64,000 nucleotides of DNA from Dryomyza anilis (lineage: Eukaryota; Arthropoda; Insecta; Diptera; Dryomyzidae), in contig OX638130.1 in NCBI GenBank assembly GCA_951804985.1, positions 79,230,583-79,294,582 on the forward strand, written 5' to 3'. Positions 47,001 to 62,000 of the stretch are shown piece by piece; positions within the stretch are counted from its first letter, which is position 1, and every line of letters begins with the position of its first letter. Position numbers and translations under genes: made by a program. Below the pieces are notes generated by a model. It was not told where the DNA came from, made no database searches, and worked only from the letters and a program-made list of their open reading frames with translations.

Positions 47001-50000
47001 TGGGCAAATTATGTTACAACATTTCAGGTGTCTCCACAAGCCATTTTGATGATAGAAAATTAGCATTGCCATGAGAAATGGCTAGTGGGGACAACATGTA
47101 ATATCGAATTCCTTGTTAAAAAAAAAGTAATCTTCAAAATTGTATTAATTTATTTTCATTAATTTACTGTTTGCCTAATTTTATGATCCATAATGACAGA
47201 CATGAAACTACAATTGAAATTAATTTAAATTTCTATTTGTTAGTTTTCACTTGAAAAATATTGTTAAATTTAAGTTGAGGAAATTTTAAGATTTTTTGAC
47301 TACTTAAGTTTTTCAGCGTTTCAAATACATTTTAAAAAATATGTCATCACGACATACATGTCAACTGTTTTTATTTACAAAACAAAATAATATATGTCAA
47401 CTGAAATTAAAAAAAAAAACTAATAGTCAGTCCCGACAATGGACACTCTTGGTGGTTTTATTACTGGTATAATTTTATGGGATAATTGATTGTATATATG
47501 ATTTTGAAAATCTTATTAATAAAACTATCATGGCGTATCATGCCTATTTTTGGTGAATTCTAATAATACGTTTTAAATTTCATAACTATTTATTGAATAC
47601 TTTTCGATTTATTGGTTCCTAAAAAGTTATATAAGTGACTTGTATGGGAGGTTGGTTGTTCATTGACCAATTTGTTCTCAGTTCTAGCTAAGTATTATAA
47701 AAACGTATTTAAACCAAATTTGATCGCATTCTAGTTCATCTGTATTCGGACAGCAAGCCAGACAGACAAACGGACATGGCTAAACGGACTCGGGTAGTGA
47801 TGCTGATCAAGAATATAGATGCTTTTCCATACCGGACATGCCTCCTAAGGGGCGTTACAATATCTGCACAAACTTAATATACTCTGTTTATGCAAAAATC
47901 GAAACAAAACCGTTCCGTATCACAGAAAAAAACAATCGACGTAAATACAGCAATCAAAATTAATTGTACACCATTCATTGGTCTACAAATGACATTTTTG
48001 CCATTTTCATGTATTGAGCAAACACATTCGCTAAAAATGTTATTTGCGTCCAAAAATATACCAATAAATGATTTTGCTTAAGTAGCAAATTATTTATTTG
48101 TTATGGTCGAGGTTTAAAAGCATTTTTGTATTTTCACAGTATTCTTATAATTCTTTTTTAGTTTATTAAAAAAGAATAATATAAATTCCTGTGAAAGTAT
48201 ATAACAAATATTCTTTTCTGATGATGAAGCATAATTAAATATGCAACTATTGCCATCATCATCATTTTCAACGACACCAATAGAGTATGATCAAACTCTA
48301 TAAGCGTTTCTTTTGACATTAACCAAATGTTAACTGATATGCGCGCCAACCGCCAACTAAAAATTCTAATTCTAAGCGAATTCCACCAATTTAACAAATT
48401 CCACTAAATTCACCAGCGCTGTAAGCGAGTACACGAACACACACCACGCACTGTTATAGCGACCACGCACTGCTACAGCTACCACTCACTGCTATAGCGA
48501 CCACGCACTGCTATAACATCAACGCGGTATGCGAATACACATAGCTGTTGTCAGCAAATGCAATTGCTAATATGATGAATGTGTACGCTAATACAATTAA
48601 TAATTTAGTCGGCGCAGTTTTCGCAATAATTTGATTGTGTTGATGTACCTTTTTGGCTATATTTAAGAATTTTTTTTCTGTGTACGTAAAATATGTCTTT
48701 TAAGGTACAAGGTATTCCGCCCTAGTACCCAATGCCGCTCTATTTTCTTAAAAGCTTATATTGGTATATGGTCAAAATATATATTTTTAATATCAAAAAA
48801 TGTATCATGGTTTTTTTTTCTGTAAAATTAAAATTTCACTTCAAAAACTCTTGCCATTAAATTATAAATATTTATCAAAGAGTGACACTTTGGTGAAATT
48901 TCTAAAAGTTAAAAAATCTGAAATTGAGTAGTTGAAACACTAAGGTGCTAATTGATTTTTGTTAAGGTCGCTAAAAGTTTTTAGTAACTTTGTATCTAAT
49001 TTTATATAATAATATGGTTATAAAAGAGTATTTATGACTTACTCATCTAAAAAAATTATGAATTTAACTTATATTTTAACAAAAAATTGATAATTTTTGT
49101 TAGGGCGAAATTAGGCGCACGGGCGGAATAATAAATTTTTAATACATCTTTATATTGTAATTTTTAATAATATAATGTTCAGAAAATAAATAATTGTGGC
49201 TTTTATAAACTGAAAAAATAAGGAAAATGTAATCTTAATTCCGCTTAAATCCGCTTAATTCCGCGTTTTATTTAAATAACAGAAACTTAAATATCCGATG
49301 AAATAGCTGATATATAAGTATTTATTTTATTCAAATATTATGTTTACCATAAATATGGTAGCTCTAAACAACTATTTATTTGATAAGTTCGTTTTAATAA
49401 GTTAATTAATTTTGGTAGTTAGTTTGGACTATGCTCTGGATAACCATTAATCGTTTTTCTTATTATTATTTTTTATATTCATGCATACGCCCAGCCCTAT
49501 TATGCCTTAAATAAATGAAGTAAAATATTTTTTAATGATATAATTTATTAATATGTTTTAAAATTTATTATTTAGTGCGGAATTAGGAAATTTTTAATTT
49601 TTTGTATAATTATTTATAAATTATGAAAAATATATTTCTATTTACATAAGTTGTTTTATTTTAAAATAGTAAAAAAGACAGTATTCCTTATAAAAATAAA
49701 AGCAATCCTGAAATCTCCGTAAATTTGAGCTATAAAAATGCTGAAAAATCCTTCATAGGGCGGAATTTGGATGTTTTACCTTCAATTTTTATATTGAGAA
49801 ATCAATTTTTTTTTCAAATAAAAACAAATAATAAAACTGAGAATGACAACGTTTATGCCGTATGAATTTAGTCCAAGCTAACGCTTAGCCCGAATTAAAA
49901 ATGCGGCATATATACATTCGAATAACTTAACACGATTCAGTTGGCGAAACAAATCGTATTAAAATAATCTGAGAACAGTTAAACTTTCAATATGACAATG

Positions 50001-53000
50001 CCTTTGCTGTCATTTTTGAAATATATTTAAAATATTATTTAAAAAATGTAAATGCAAGTTAAATAAAGAGAACAAACTGAACTTTTAAAGAAACAATTAG
50101 TTTCATTGAAATTTGCAAAGTATTCAAAAGTTTCTTCTACTGCGCGTACACTCCGCACTATTTCAAATTTATAATGGGCTATTTGAACTTGTTTCTCAAT
50201 GGAAAATGATATCTGTCTGGATAAACATTTGACAGATCCTGCAATTTTCTTCATAATTCATCACATATATCACTAAACAACTCTTCAGTCACACGCAATG
50301 CTACGAATTCCCTCTTCGACGGACCTCTTCAATCTTTTATTTTTAATATCGTTTTTATTGTAGTTTTTCCGATTGAACTTAAAAATTGTGACAATTATTT
50401 GACATTTATTTTATGACAAATAAAACTTAATTTGGGTTAGAAACATAGCGGCATAAACTGCTAATACTAAAAATTTATGTTGGGAAGAGTTGTTATCAGT
50501 TTAACCTGGGCTAAACTCCTGCGGCATAAACGAGCCAATGATTTCAAAACAAAAAAATATGCCATATGTTTGATTTGATTTTCCACTCGTTTATTCATAT
50601 TATGGACTGTTTAAGAAATTGACACAACTTTAGCAAACTATTTCATTCAATTTGTATAATACAGTGTCTACGCCTTCCATAATTCAAAGACATAGCTATG
50701 GCAAAACAAAAATCTCCTAGCCATACGAATGTCTTGTTGGTTGGTCATTGTATGTCTAGCCAACAAATGTCAACGACGTCACAAACAATTTTAAAATTTA
50801 GAAATAAATAAACAAAAAAAAATTGTTCAATTGTTCAATCCATTTTAAATGCGTTTATAGTTTAAAACCGAACGAATCTCGATTTTTTTTTCAAAAACAA
50901 ACTAAATTGAAAAAAAAAATAAAATTGACAGTTAATGGCAAACATTTAGCCAGACATAGAAAGCAAGACATAAATCTTGTCATCTATGTCTAGTAAGAGA
51001 TTATGACAAGCCATTTGTAGTCTCCACGAGTCATCATGCAAGCTTGCCATATGTTAAGTCATGGAGCATGGCTGGTGTAAACCCCGTGTAAGAGCGATGC
51101 TTACACATGCATATTATGGTTAGGGCTTCACTAGGCCAACATTACTTTAATTTTGTGACTAATTTAAAGTTAACGTCAGCGGAACTCACTGGAATTTCGT
51201 TATTTCTTTGCGCCATTTTTGTGTGCATATCTCAGCAGATTTTATCGCAAGTTTTCCGAAAAGAACAACTAAATTTATTTTAAATGCAAAGATAAAAAGT
51301 TGTTTCACGTTCGGTTCTAGTGATATTATTTTAGGAACCACTTATATTCGAGAGTTTTTGAGAGCACACAAATTCAAATTTATCAGTGGAATATGGAAAT
51401 ATGAGAGAGAATCGAACAGTGATCTGTATCCCCATCCAATTCTATAGCAACATATTTTAAAATTGCGTATCTCCGAACGTAAAAGCAAACGGAAATCTGT
51501 ATCTTCATCAAATTCTGCAGCAACTGATTCTAGAATAATATCTTTCCAGGTACTGATGGCACATCAACGAGAACAACTTCACTTTTGATTCCGATAAAAA
51601 GTCATTCCTTTTCATCGGAACATATTAGGGAATACAAAACATCTCTTAAATATTTTATTTCGGTAAACAAAAGTTGGCTGCATATTTAAAATCAAAAATT
51701 CAATTAACAGCAAATTTTTAATGAAAAATTTATCATATTAAGGGCCGTTTTCACAATGTTCGGTTACGTTAAAATTTATCTGTACGTTTGTTAACTGGCA
51801 GATAGCCTAACTTTCAGAATAAAGTTTACGTTAAATATTTTCGTTTTCACCAACACACATTATTTAACTTCCGGTTATAACGATATTGTAATAAATTTTC
51901 TGTCACATCTGCCAACTAATTGACATAAATAAATTAATTCAAATTTAATTTTTCAAATTTAAAATTTCATGAAATTGTGAATTTTTTTCTCGTCATATTT
52001 GGATATTGCGACGACAGATTTACAATGGAAATAGATCGTTTTGCTAATATTTCTATTGCCATTAACCTTATGATATTTTCCGACATTGCATTTTGGTATT
52101 TCGAGAACAGCATAATTTTTTCAATAGATTGCAGAGATCGGAAATGCCCGTGTGCGTGCGCCCGCACATGCCCCTTTCTTCATACACTGACGAGCAAATT
52201 TGTTTTACGCAGACACTGCACTCGGACATCACATTTTTTTTACAACACATCCCGTCGCAACGAGTGATGCTTTGCATTATTCTCGGTACCTGCCCTCGTG
52301 CGTGCTACGAAACTAAAAACTGCAGCCCGCGCAGACGTGGAATGAGAAAATAGAGAAGCATATCGCGCAAGTGCTATGGTATTTATTTCGCGGGGCAACT
52401 CCGTGCAACAGCGAAAACAGACTGCCCCTGGCAGAACGTGCATTTTTCACAGCCAGTAAATTTTATTTTTTTTAATAATGCGCAATGTTTTAATAATTTT
52501 TATATAAAACTATTGATAATACAGACAAGTTTGGCAATACTCAAATACATTTTTAATCGCAGTTTTATTTTGGTTTATAAAAATTGTATCTTTTAATTGT
52601 TCGTTGAACAGAAAAATAAATTTAACGTGAAATCTTAATCAACATTTTGATTCAAATACAAAAATTATTATGTGCAAAAATCTATTTTAATAAAAAAGAC
52701 ACATGATAGGCTTCGAAAAATAATGTATATCCTCATTTGTAAAAATGTACACTAAGTTTAAACTTGCACTGAAAAACTTGTACTAAATTATACAATTTTT
52801 ATAAACCAAATTAAAACTTCGATTAAAAGTGTATTTGAGTATTGCCAAATTAACGATAGTTTTATTTAAAAATTATTAAAACATTGCGCAGTATATTATA
52901 ACAGTGCCGTACTCATGCGCCACATAAGAATGTCATACAAGAAAAAATTAACTGGATGTTTTCGCTGTTGCACGGAATTGCCCCGCGAAATAAATACCAT

Positions 53001-56000
53001 AGCACTTGCGCGATATGTTTCTCTATTTTCTCATTCCACGTCTGCGCGGGCTGCAGTTTTTAGTTTCGTAGCCCGCACGAGGGCAGGTACCGAGAATAGT
53101 GCAAAGCATCACTCGTTGCGACGGGATGTGTTGTAAAAAAAATGTGGTGCCCAAGTGCAGAGTATGCGTAAACAAATTTGCTTCTCATTTACTTAAGGGC
53201 GCGGGCGCGGGCGCGGGCGTGCGTGCAAATCCGAACTCTGTAGATTGTCAAAATCTGTCGGTTACGAATATAACGGAAACATGTTTTATCGGTTAAAGTA
53301 TCTGCCGGTTAAAGAAAATTTTAATGACAAACAGATATAACAAATGATTGTGAAATCGAATTCTGCGCAAACTGTCGGATAAAGTGGAAGTTAATATTTA
53401 ACTAGATATTATGAACACGGCCCTAAAACGTATGCATATTGCTACGTATTGCTTTTCATATTGTTGTTTATTGTTTTTGATATTGTACTGTAAGTACCTA
53501 CAATTATTACTGTTTATTATTCAGTTGATGACAAACCATAATTTAGGACCATAATTTGTTCAATGCATTCAATGCATGCGTTTCTACATTGTTTTTGCAA
53601 AGCAATAGTTAATGTGCCGACTTGCTTGTTTCTCTAGTGCAAGAAGTTGTTATTGTTTGAACCTGAAAATAACTACAAAATTTCCATCGCTGAAGAATTT
53701 CCATTCATTTGATACCCATATTTACAAATGGGTAGGTGTACCGAATTTCGTTATTTTTTTTTTTGGGAACCACAAGTCGTATCCGCGGAAAACATTATTT
53801 TAATGTATTTGAGCATGACTTCAATATATATTTATATATATTTTACTGTAAAATTGATCTGTAGATGTAAATTTAATTTGAGGTATTTGAATATAAATGG
53901 TCAGATCACAGGTCACAATGGACCGATCTGCCCAATTTTTTCGCACATACAGCACATACAGGTATATAAGTAATCCAAATTATGAGTTTCATTTATCTAA
54001 CTCTTCAATTGTTGAAGTAGTAGGGATTTAAACAAACAGACAGACAGACGGACAGAAAGACGGACAGACATACGGACAGACGGACATCGCTCAGGAGGTC
54101 ATGCTGATCAAGAAAATATATACTTTTCCATCCCGGAGATGCATCCTACTGGGTGCGTACCAAACTGAATATACCCTTTCACTATTAGTGTAGGGTATAA
54201 AGATATTTCATTGTTGTTTAAAATATTTCACATTAACCCTTTTTAGAAGTAAATCCAAAGGAATCATTATTAGAAATAGTTCCAAAAGTCATTCAATGGG
54301 AATCATTTTTAAAAGTAGTTCCAAAAGTCATTCCATGGAAATCATTTTAAGAAGTAGTTCCAAAAGTCATTCCATGGAAACCATTTTTAGAAATAGTACC
54401 AAAAGTCATTCTATGGGAATCATTTTTAGAAGTAGTTCCAAAAGTCAATCCATGGGAACCATTTTAAGAAGTATTTCCAAAAGTCATTCCATGGGAATAA
54501 TTTTAAGAAGTAGTTCCTAAAGTCATTCCATCGGACATTTACGTTCGGATTTACGTTCGGATTGGATATTTTTTGTCAAATAGGATCATTTTGAGACTTT
54601 TTCAATACCCAACTACAAAAAAAGTGCAATAACGTAGTTGGGTTCTGGGAATATTTAAAAAAAGTTTCATTCTATGAAAACGAGGTCACATCATATATAA
54701 TTTATAAATAGAGTTAATTAAAATAGGAAAAAAATCAGAATCCTTATTTAGGATTTGTAAATAAACCGGAACCTTTTCGAGTTTTAAAATCGGAATCATT
54801 ATTAAACCAGTTGGGAAGGTTAAATCACATGGGAAATTTTAAAGTAGGTGTCATTATGATAGTTAGGATTATCCAAATTATAGTCGGTCTAAGCCGACTA
54901 TAAATACCCTACACATAAGTGTGGTTACCATTCAAAGTGGTATATAGGTCACCAGGGTATACGAATCCTGAAAATTACTACAAACTTTCCATCCCTGAAG
55001 AATTTTCTTTCATTTGATACCCATATTTACAAATGGGTAGATGTACCGAATTTCGATTTTTTTTTTGGGAACCACAAGTCGTTTCGTGGAAAAACATTAT
55101 TATGATGTATTTGAGCATAATGTCAATATATATTTGACCAAAAAAAGTTTACCTAAGCACGTATACAGTAAAATTGATTTGTAGATGTAAATTTTAAAGG
55201 AGGTATTTGAACATAAGTGGTCAGTTCTCAGGTCACAATAGACCGATCATGCTTAGATATATAAGTAATCTAAATCTAAAGTTTCATTGCTCTAGCTCTT
55301 CAACTTTTTCTGTAATCGTGATTTCAACAGACAGACGGACATCGCTAAATCGACTCAGGAAGTCATGCTGATCAAGAATATATATACTTTTCCATACCGG
55401 AGATGCTTTTTTCAGGGTGTTACAAACGGCGTACCAAACTGAATATAACCTTTCACTCTTAGTGTAGAGTATAAAAATTTGTAGAACTGGAATTGGAACC
55501 CATATAATGTGTTTGGTTGAAACCGGAATCGGAACCGCAACCACTATTTTAAAAATATTAGAACCAGATCCGGAATTTTTTATATTTTTATAAATAATAT
55601 ATCGAGATCAGCGTTTTTATATTATATCCCTAAAAATATAAATTCAAAGAAAGTCCAATGATAGTTAGACAATTCCCAAAAGAAGAAATTAGATATATAA
55701 GATGCAAGGTAATGTATGAAATTATAATATTGCGGAATATTTATTAATTTTTATTTTAAATTGAATTTTATTAGCAAAAACTGTAAACCTATTTTTTATA
55801 ATTAAGTATAGAGAACACTAAAAATTACTAAATTTCACTAATGAAAACCAAAATTAATCACCCCATAATATTCCTTGAAAAAAACACCCCTTTGGAGCGA
55901 CTCTCTTAATACATTAAAATTTGCCTAGGTGGTTGCAAGGTACTTCTAAAATATGCTGGGATATTAAATAGATCCCTATTAATGTATTTTGTATTCAATT

Positions 56001-59000
56001 TTTGGTCGCTCTGCAAATTTTCAACGTTTTTCTATTTTATTAAAAACGTTTTCACAAATTCTTAGTCACTTAAAGTCGACTCTAAAAACATTTAATCATA
56101 TAGTTAAATAAAAGTCAGCATTTTTTTTATTCATAAACATCAAAAAGTCTATTTTACATTTAGTATCCAGCTCTATATTTAAAATGAGCAAAATCTTATT
56201 TTAAATATTTAAAGTCGACTTTAAATGTTGCATTGTAACACATCTTCTCAATAATATTCAATATTTAAACCATGATACATCCAATTTACAATAAATGCAA
56301 ATTCAGTATCATGCCAGAGCAAAATATTTTGAAAAATACCACTGATTGTCGATATAATGCCTTCTTTGTCAAATGGATTTATAAAAAATTTGAAAATTTT
56401 TTGACAGTTGAATTTTTAATAATTTATTTTTAGAAGTAATCAAAAAAATGCCAAAGTTGATAAATTGTAAAAGATTTTACTTGGAAATTTTATATTTTGT
56501 CTGTGTTTAATAAAATTTTAATTTAAAGTCTACTTTTGTTATAGTTAGCTTCTCTTGTGTTTATAAATAACATTTATTTAAAGTAAACTTTAAATTTATA
56601 GTAGACTTTAGAAAAAGTCGACTTTAACTGCTATACATAAGCTGACTTAAAATTTGCGCCGTTAAATTTAAAAAGACGGAAAATTGAATTTTCAAACAGT
56701 TTTGAGTAATTTGTCGAGTAATTTGAAAATTTTTACGTAGGTTGTGAAATTTTCTTTTGTATGAAATTTTTGATAATTTAAGAACGTGATCGTAATGTAA
56801 TGATCGTGAACGTAATGAAGTGAAATTACGCAAATACTTTAAAGTACGCATTTAAAGCTTAGTAAGAACATGGACTTGGGCACTTAAGTTTTGTGCTGTG
56901 GAACGTTTTTTCACACTTAAGTATAGTTTGAGGAAAAATCGACACTGAAGTGTGCACTGTGAAACCGGGCCTTAGTACTCGTGAATTTTCATTCATTTTT
57001 TATTTATTTTCAGTATACACAATTTTATTACAAATTTAGTTTTTTATATCCCTATGTAAGGGGGAATGTAGCTTGCGCGGTCTAGAAAAGGTTGGAATTA
57101 TCTGATCTAAAATATGGGTAAAAAATGAATATCAATGTATCGAAAGTATACACGGATAGAGCTCATTACAAACTGTTCAAGTCTCAAGACAACCCTGTTT
57201 ACAAATGATTTATCAGGCAATTATATATTATGTTTACATAAAATTCCAAACATACATGTAAATGCCTGCAAAATTATGTTTGGGAGAGCCATTTTTTTTT
57301 GCAGGGTAAATCAGTAATATGCATTGCTTAATTTACATATCATCGACGAAACTGCAAAACCGCTTAACTACACTTGAAAATTACGTCTAATTTTGTCATA
57401 TAATACGGTTTCAGATAAATTAGATAAATGCCATTATAATTATAATGACATACTTATAATGACATACTTTTTTTCATAATTTTGTATGAAGTAAGTGCAG
57501 AATTGAAACTAAGCGGTATTCGAAAATGTAGTTAGGCGGTATTGCAGTATAACCGACGATATATTTTCATATTTTGTTCATGTTTAAACATTACCTCGAC
57601 CTCTTTACAGTTGATGCCGGAAGTGGCATTTCATCTCTTGTCCATATAATAAGGTTGTAAAATTGTTTCTCAAACTGTGCTTGTTTGACAGTTTCATTTC
57701 CTTTTGTTACGAACTCATTGGTTCCGTAGCCCAAACTATACCACGCAGCCAATGTCGTTTTGTCAGCCTTTAATTTGCTTTGATATATTTGCGGTTGTAA
57801 TGAACGAATTATGTTTAATTTTTCTTTATTCAGAAATGTTCTTGATATTTGGCATTGTAAATCAATCGTGCTTCCAGATTTATAGTATCGATCGCTTACC
57901 TCACGTTCTTGGTCATCGATCAGACGAATAGGTTGTTCTTAAATTAAAAATGGAAAGAATATTAAAACTATTTACTGTTCATTAAATAGTTATTTCGAAT
58001 ATGACGGTGATATATAAAGTGTATTCCAAACAAGAAGAAACAGTTTATACAGTAATAATAAATGACCTCTATTTATGTAATAAGTAGGGCTAGGATTCTG
58101 ATGCAAATACATGTTTTTTCTATTCATTTTTAGAATGAATAAATTTTACAAATCAAGCAATTTTCTTTAAAATGACATTCAAATGTGATTGCATATTTTG
58201 CAATAAATGCATGTTTCTGAATGTTAAGAAAAACTAGAGGTCAAAATCGTCCATTTAGGAGGAATAGTGCCCGTCTGTATAGAACATACCCAGTATTGTT
58301 AAATTTGTTGTAAAAACTCGCGGTGGGTGCGTTGACACTTGACACATATAAATTCCTGCATCCTCCTTTTTCGTAGGATTTATAAGAAGACGCCAATTAT
58401 TTGGGTACTGAAACTTGACGCGTACTCTGGGATCACCGCTGTATGTTATGTTCCCAACTGTAAGCAATGAAACTTTCTCCGTTGTTCGCCTCACCCACAT
58501 GACCTAAAAATAGAAGAATCAGATAGGATAGAACCATATACACAAGAAATTCCTGTAGTGATATTAACAAATGAAAATTGGTTAATGTAAAATTTTTAAA
58601 TTAAATTGTTCCTTATTAAATTATTACATCCGACAAACTACTTCCGTCATTTTCCTATCCGAACCAGTACTTTCTTTGTACTTGTACACTAAGAAAACAG
58701 AAAGTTTAGGAGAGTGTTGCTATAACTACCAGTATAAATTTATGACATCTAGCTAATATTCAATCCGTCCGATATTAAAAAAAAACTTGCAACAAAACTT
58801 TTCGTTTTTTTAAATATGAGTCATTCCATATCAAATCAATCGAAACAAATTAACTTTGGCACCACCATCTCAGAATTATATGGAATTTGATGGAAGTATA
58901 GTGTAACAACTTATGTAAAATTTAGGCAAAAGTGAACTTTTTTTTTGGCAAAATATTTCAGTCCAAACCACACGGAGCTACAATACAATCATTAATAGTC

Positions 59001-62000
59001 AGGATAAATAACAGTGGCCCAAGATGGCGTCCTTGAGGCACACCAGATATTGGAATAAATGGTAAAGATTTCTAAAACGTATTTACCTCATTCTTAAAAT
59101 ATGGTATTCTTTCGTAAAAAATTGCAATAACAAAAATTTGAAATATATAACATTTTTCTTTCTCGCTTCATTCGTAAAACACTCTCGGATCCTTTCTGTG
59201 GCAATATGAATTAACAGCATTTTTCGAGATAGGTTCAAATTGAGTTATTAATACTATCGTTATCCTGATATACGAATTCATTTTGTGTCAAATTTTGATA
59301 CTGATCCTTCTAATAGTTGCTGAGATACAAGCAAAAAACCTAAAAGCATATCTACTTGTTATTCAATATTCATTTTTATTAAAAATAAAAAAAACATTCG
59401 AACAAAATTCTAACAAAAACATTTAGCAGACATTTGATTTAAGTTTTCAAAAATTTGCAAATTTAATTTTTAAAATATGTTTAAAAATAATTTTCGGAAT
59501 CAGTTGTAAAGCTTAAAAATGCTCTCCTGAAAAGTTCAAAAAATAGACTTATGCTTTTATTTCATATTGCCACAGCTTTTACCTTCTCATTGTATCATGC
59601 ACCATTATCAAATAATCGAAATGCGTTTCAAAATCTGCGCATTTTAAACGTTTTAGGTGCAGAGTGCATATAATCAAAATAATTAACATCGGTGATAAAA
59701 TAATCATTAAAGAATGATTGTTTAAAGAGGCTAGTAAATCCATCATAATTTTTAAAAGAAACTGGAAAACCATCGCCCTTCTTTTTAGTATTTAAGAAAA
59801 CCAAAATTCTGTTTGGATCGGATAAAATTTTTAGTTTAATTTTATCAATATACTCAGAATAGAGATCTAGACTGGAATTTCAGAATCAAATTGTTGTATG
59901 ATTCTAGTTGGGTCTTGACTGTTGCCATATTTATTCTATGTTCTGTTCCTAGAGTTACTTAGCATCTTCAAATACTTAGTGTACCACGGATACGTTGAGA
60001 TCTTTGAGAACATAAGGCTATATGGTATAGATAGTGCTATGCAGGAAAAGAGTTCATAGTAGAAAAAGTTTATGGAAACTTCAAGTTCATTATTATGAAT
60101 ATAGTCGTTAATTAAATATTCATTTAAATTCATTTAAATTAAATTCATAAGTCTTGTGTGCAGATTTACTATTAATAGTATTCGCTCTATCAGATTGATT
60201 AAATATTTTTAGATGTGCATGATATGCATCAATATATACACGATCTACGTAATTTTCAAGTAAATTAATGATTGTGCTAAGCTATTTCTGGTTTTCTTAG
60301 TGTTATATTAAAAAATACTTCATATTTTACAACTTTTCATTTTTGCATATAACCAAGAAGATGTTAACTTGTTAATAAAAAAAGCATTATTATTTTGTAT
60401 TTTTTTAAAAAAAAATGGGTTTGTAAATATAAAAAAAGTCATTTATTAATAAAATCATTCAGAATAGTTTTATGATAAATGAATAAAGGTTGTTATTGAA
60501 AGAGACATTTGTGTCTTTGTTATATGTAAATAGGTGTAGGGTATAAATAGGTTTTTTTCCTGTAAAACACGGGTCATGAATGAATTCTATGCTAATCATG
60601 CTATGTTAGTATTGCAGTATTTTTTTGAAATCGTTAAAGGCAACAAACTCAGTTTTGGTTCTGACTTAATTAAGTTCTTCAGTAGTTGTTTTTGCGCCAA
60701 ACTATTATTACACCGTACGACAATATTAATATTTTGGCTGCACACTATACGGTCTTAACCCTTCCCGCTTCGACTTTTAAAATGTTTATTGATCCAAGCG
60801 CCACCGTTTGCGCTGAATCCCGTTTGAAACAAACTTCATTTGCCGGCTGTATGTCCAGTAAGGGCAACCAACCTCAAGAAAATTAACTTTTGTAAAATTG
60901 CGTACTTTCAAAAAAATATTATAGTGATGAATTTGTCGAAATCGATGCTGAAAAAAATATTGTCTTGATCGCTGTAGTATCTAGAAGCTATTCGGAGTGT
61001 TTAAAATAAATTTAATTTTTTATTTTAATGTATTTTTACGTATGTTTGGTTGGTTATTTGCGGAACCATCAGGCACCGGGAGTTCAAAATTGAGCATATG
61101 TGAAATTCTATAGAAAAGTTATTTTATATATATTTTTTTTTAAGTTTGTTGTTTACAAACAACAGAATTCCTGATTTTCGAACAGAATAAGTGCTTGGAA
61201 ATTAATGGTGTGAATACGACATCAACAATGGCCGGAGTGAATCCATAAAAAAAAACTGTTTCATCAAAACAAATCACAAATATTCATACTTTTAAACTTT
61301 TTTTACATTTTCCACGATTTTTCATAATAAAATTCCTTGACTTTTGCTTTAAAAATTCTTAAGTACAAAATTCACTTTTTCAATATTGAAGTCCGGGTGC
61401 CCACGAGGTATTTTTGATCTGTTTAAAGTAAGTAACACCTATGAGCAAAGTCGTAGAACAAACGTTGTCCAGAATCGCGATTTATATAACATACATTTTT
61501 TTCAGCTAAAAAAAAGTCAGGCTTTTAAGGGTTAAAGTATGCTATTAAATAAAATACACGTGTTTCCCAGTTTTGCACCCATGATCATGAAAATTCAGAA
61601 AAGAGTATCTACATATATACAAAAGGCTCATATTTTATTTCAGATGACCCTTGTGATATAAAATATGTCAGAAATCGTTTTTTTTTAATAAAAATCAAGT
61701 TTAATTTGATTATGGATGTTTATTGAATAACTGTCTCATAGTCTGTTAACTAAACAAAAAATTAGGATTTTTAAATTAGATAATATTCATCGCACAAAAT
61801 TAATTTGTTTATTTAACAAAATAAATTTCTTCGTCTTTGACATTCTTTATTAAATAAATTTACTTTAAAGGAAAGAAAGTTCTTTAAAGGAATAAAATTA
61901 TTTGTTAATATAAAAATGAAAAGGCATTTGTACATATTTGTAAATCTAACAAAAGGAATGTATATTTTATTACTTTAGCATAGATTTTTGTCAATATCAC

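Noticed and set aside
52240..53136. Same 55-residue peptide encoded twice (CFRCCTELPREINTIALARY...)
   Set aside because: The two frames are the two arms of the foldback read on opposite strands; there is no start context, splice site or known domain.
54296..54520. SSKSHSM repeat protein
   Set aside because: A 39-bp minisatellite keeps the frame open by arithmetic; nothing else supports a gene.
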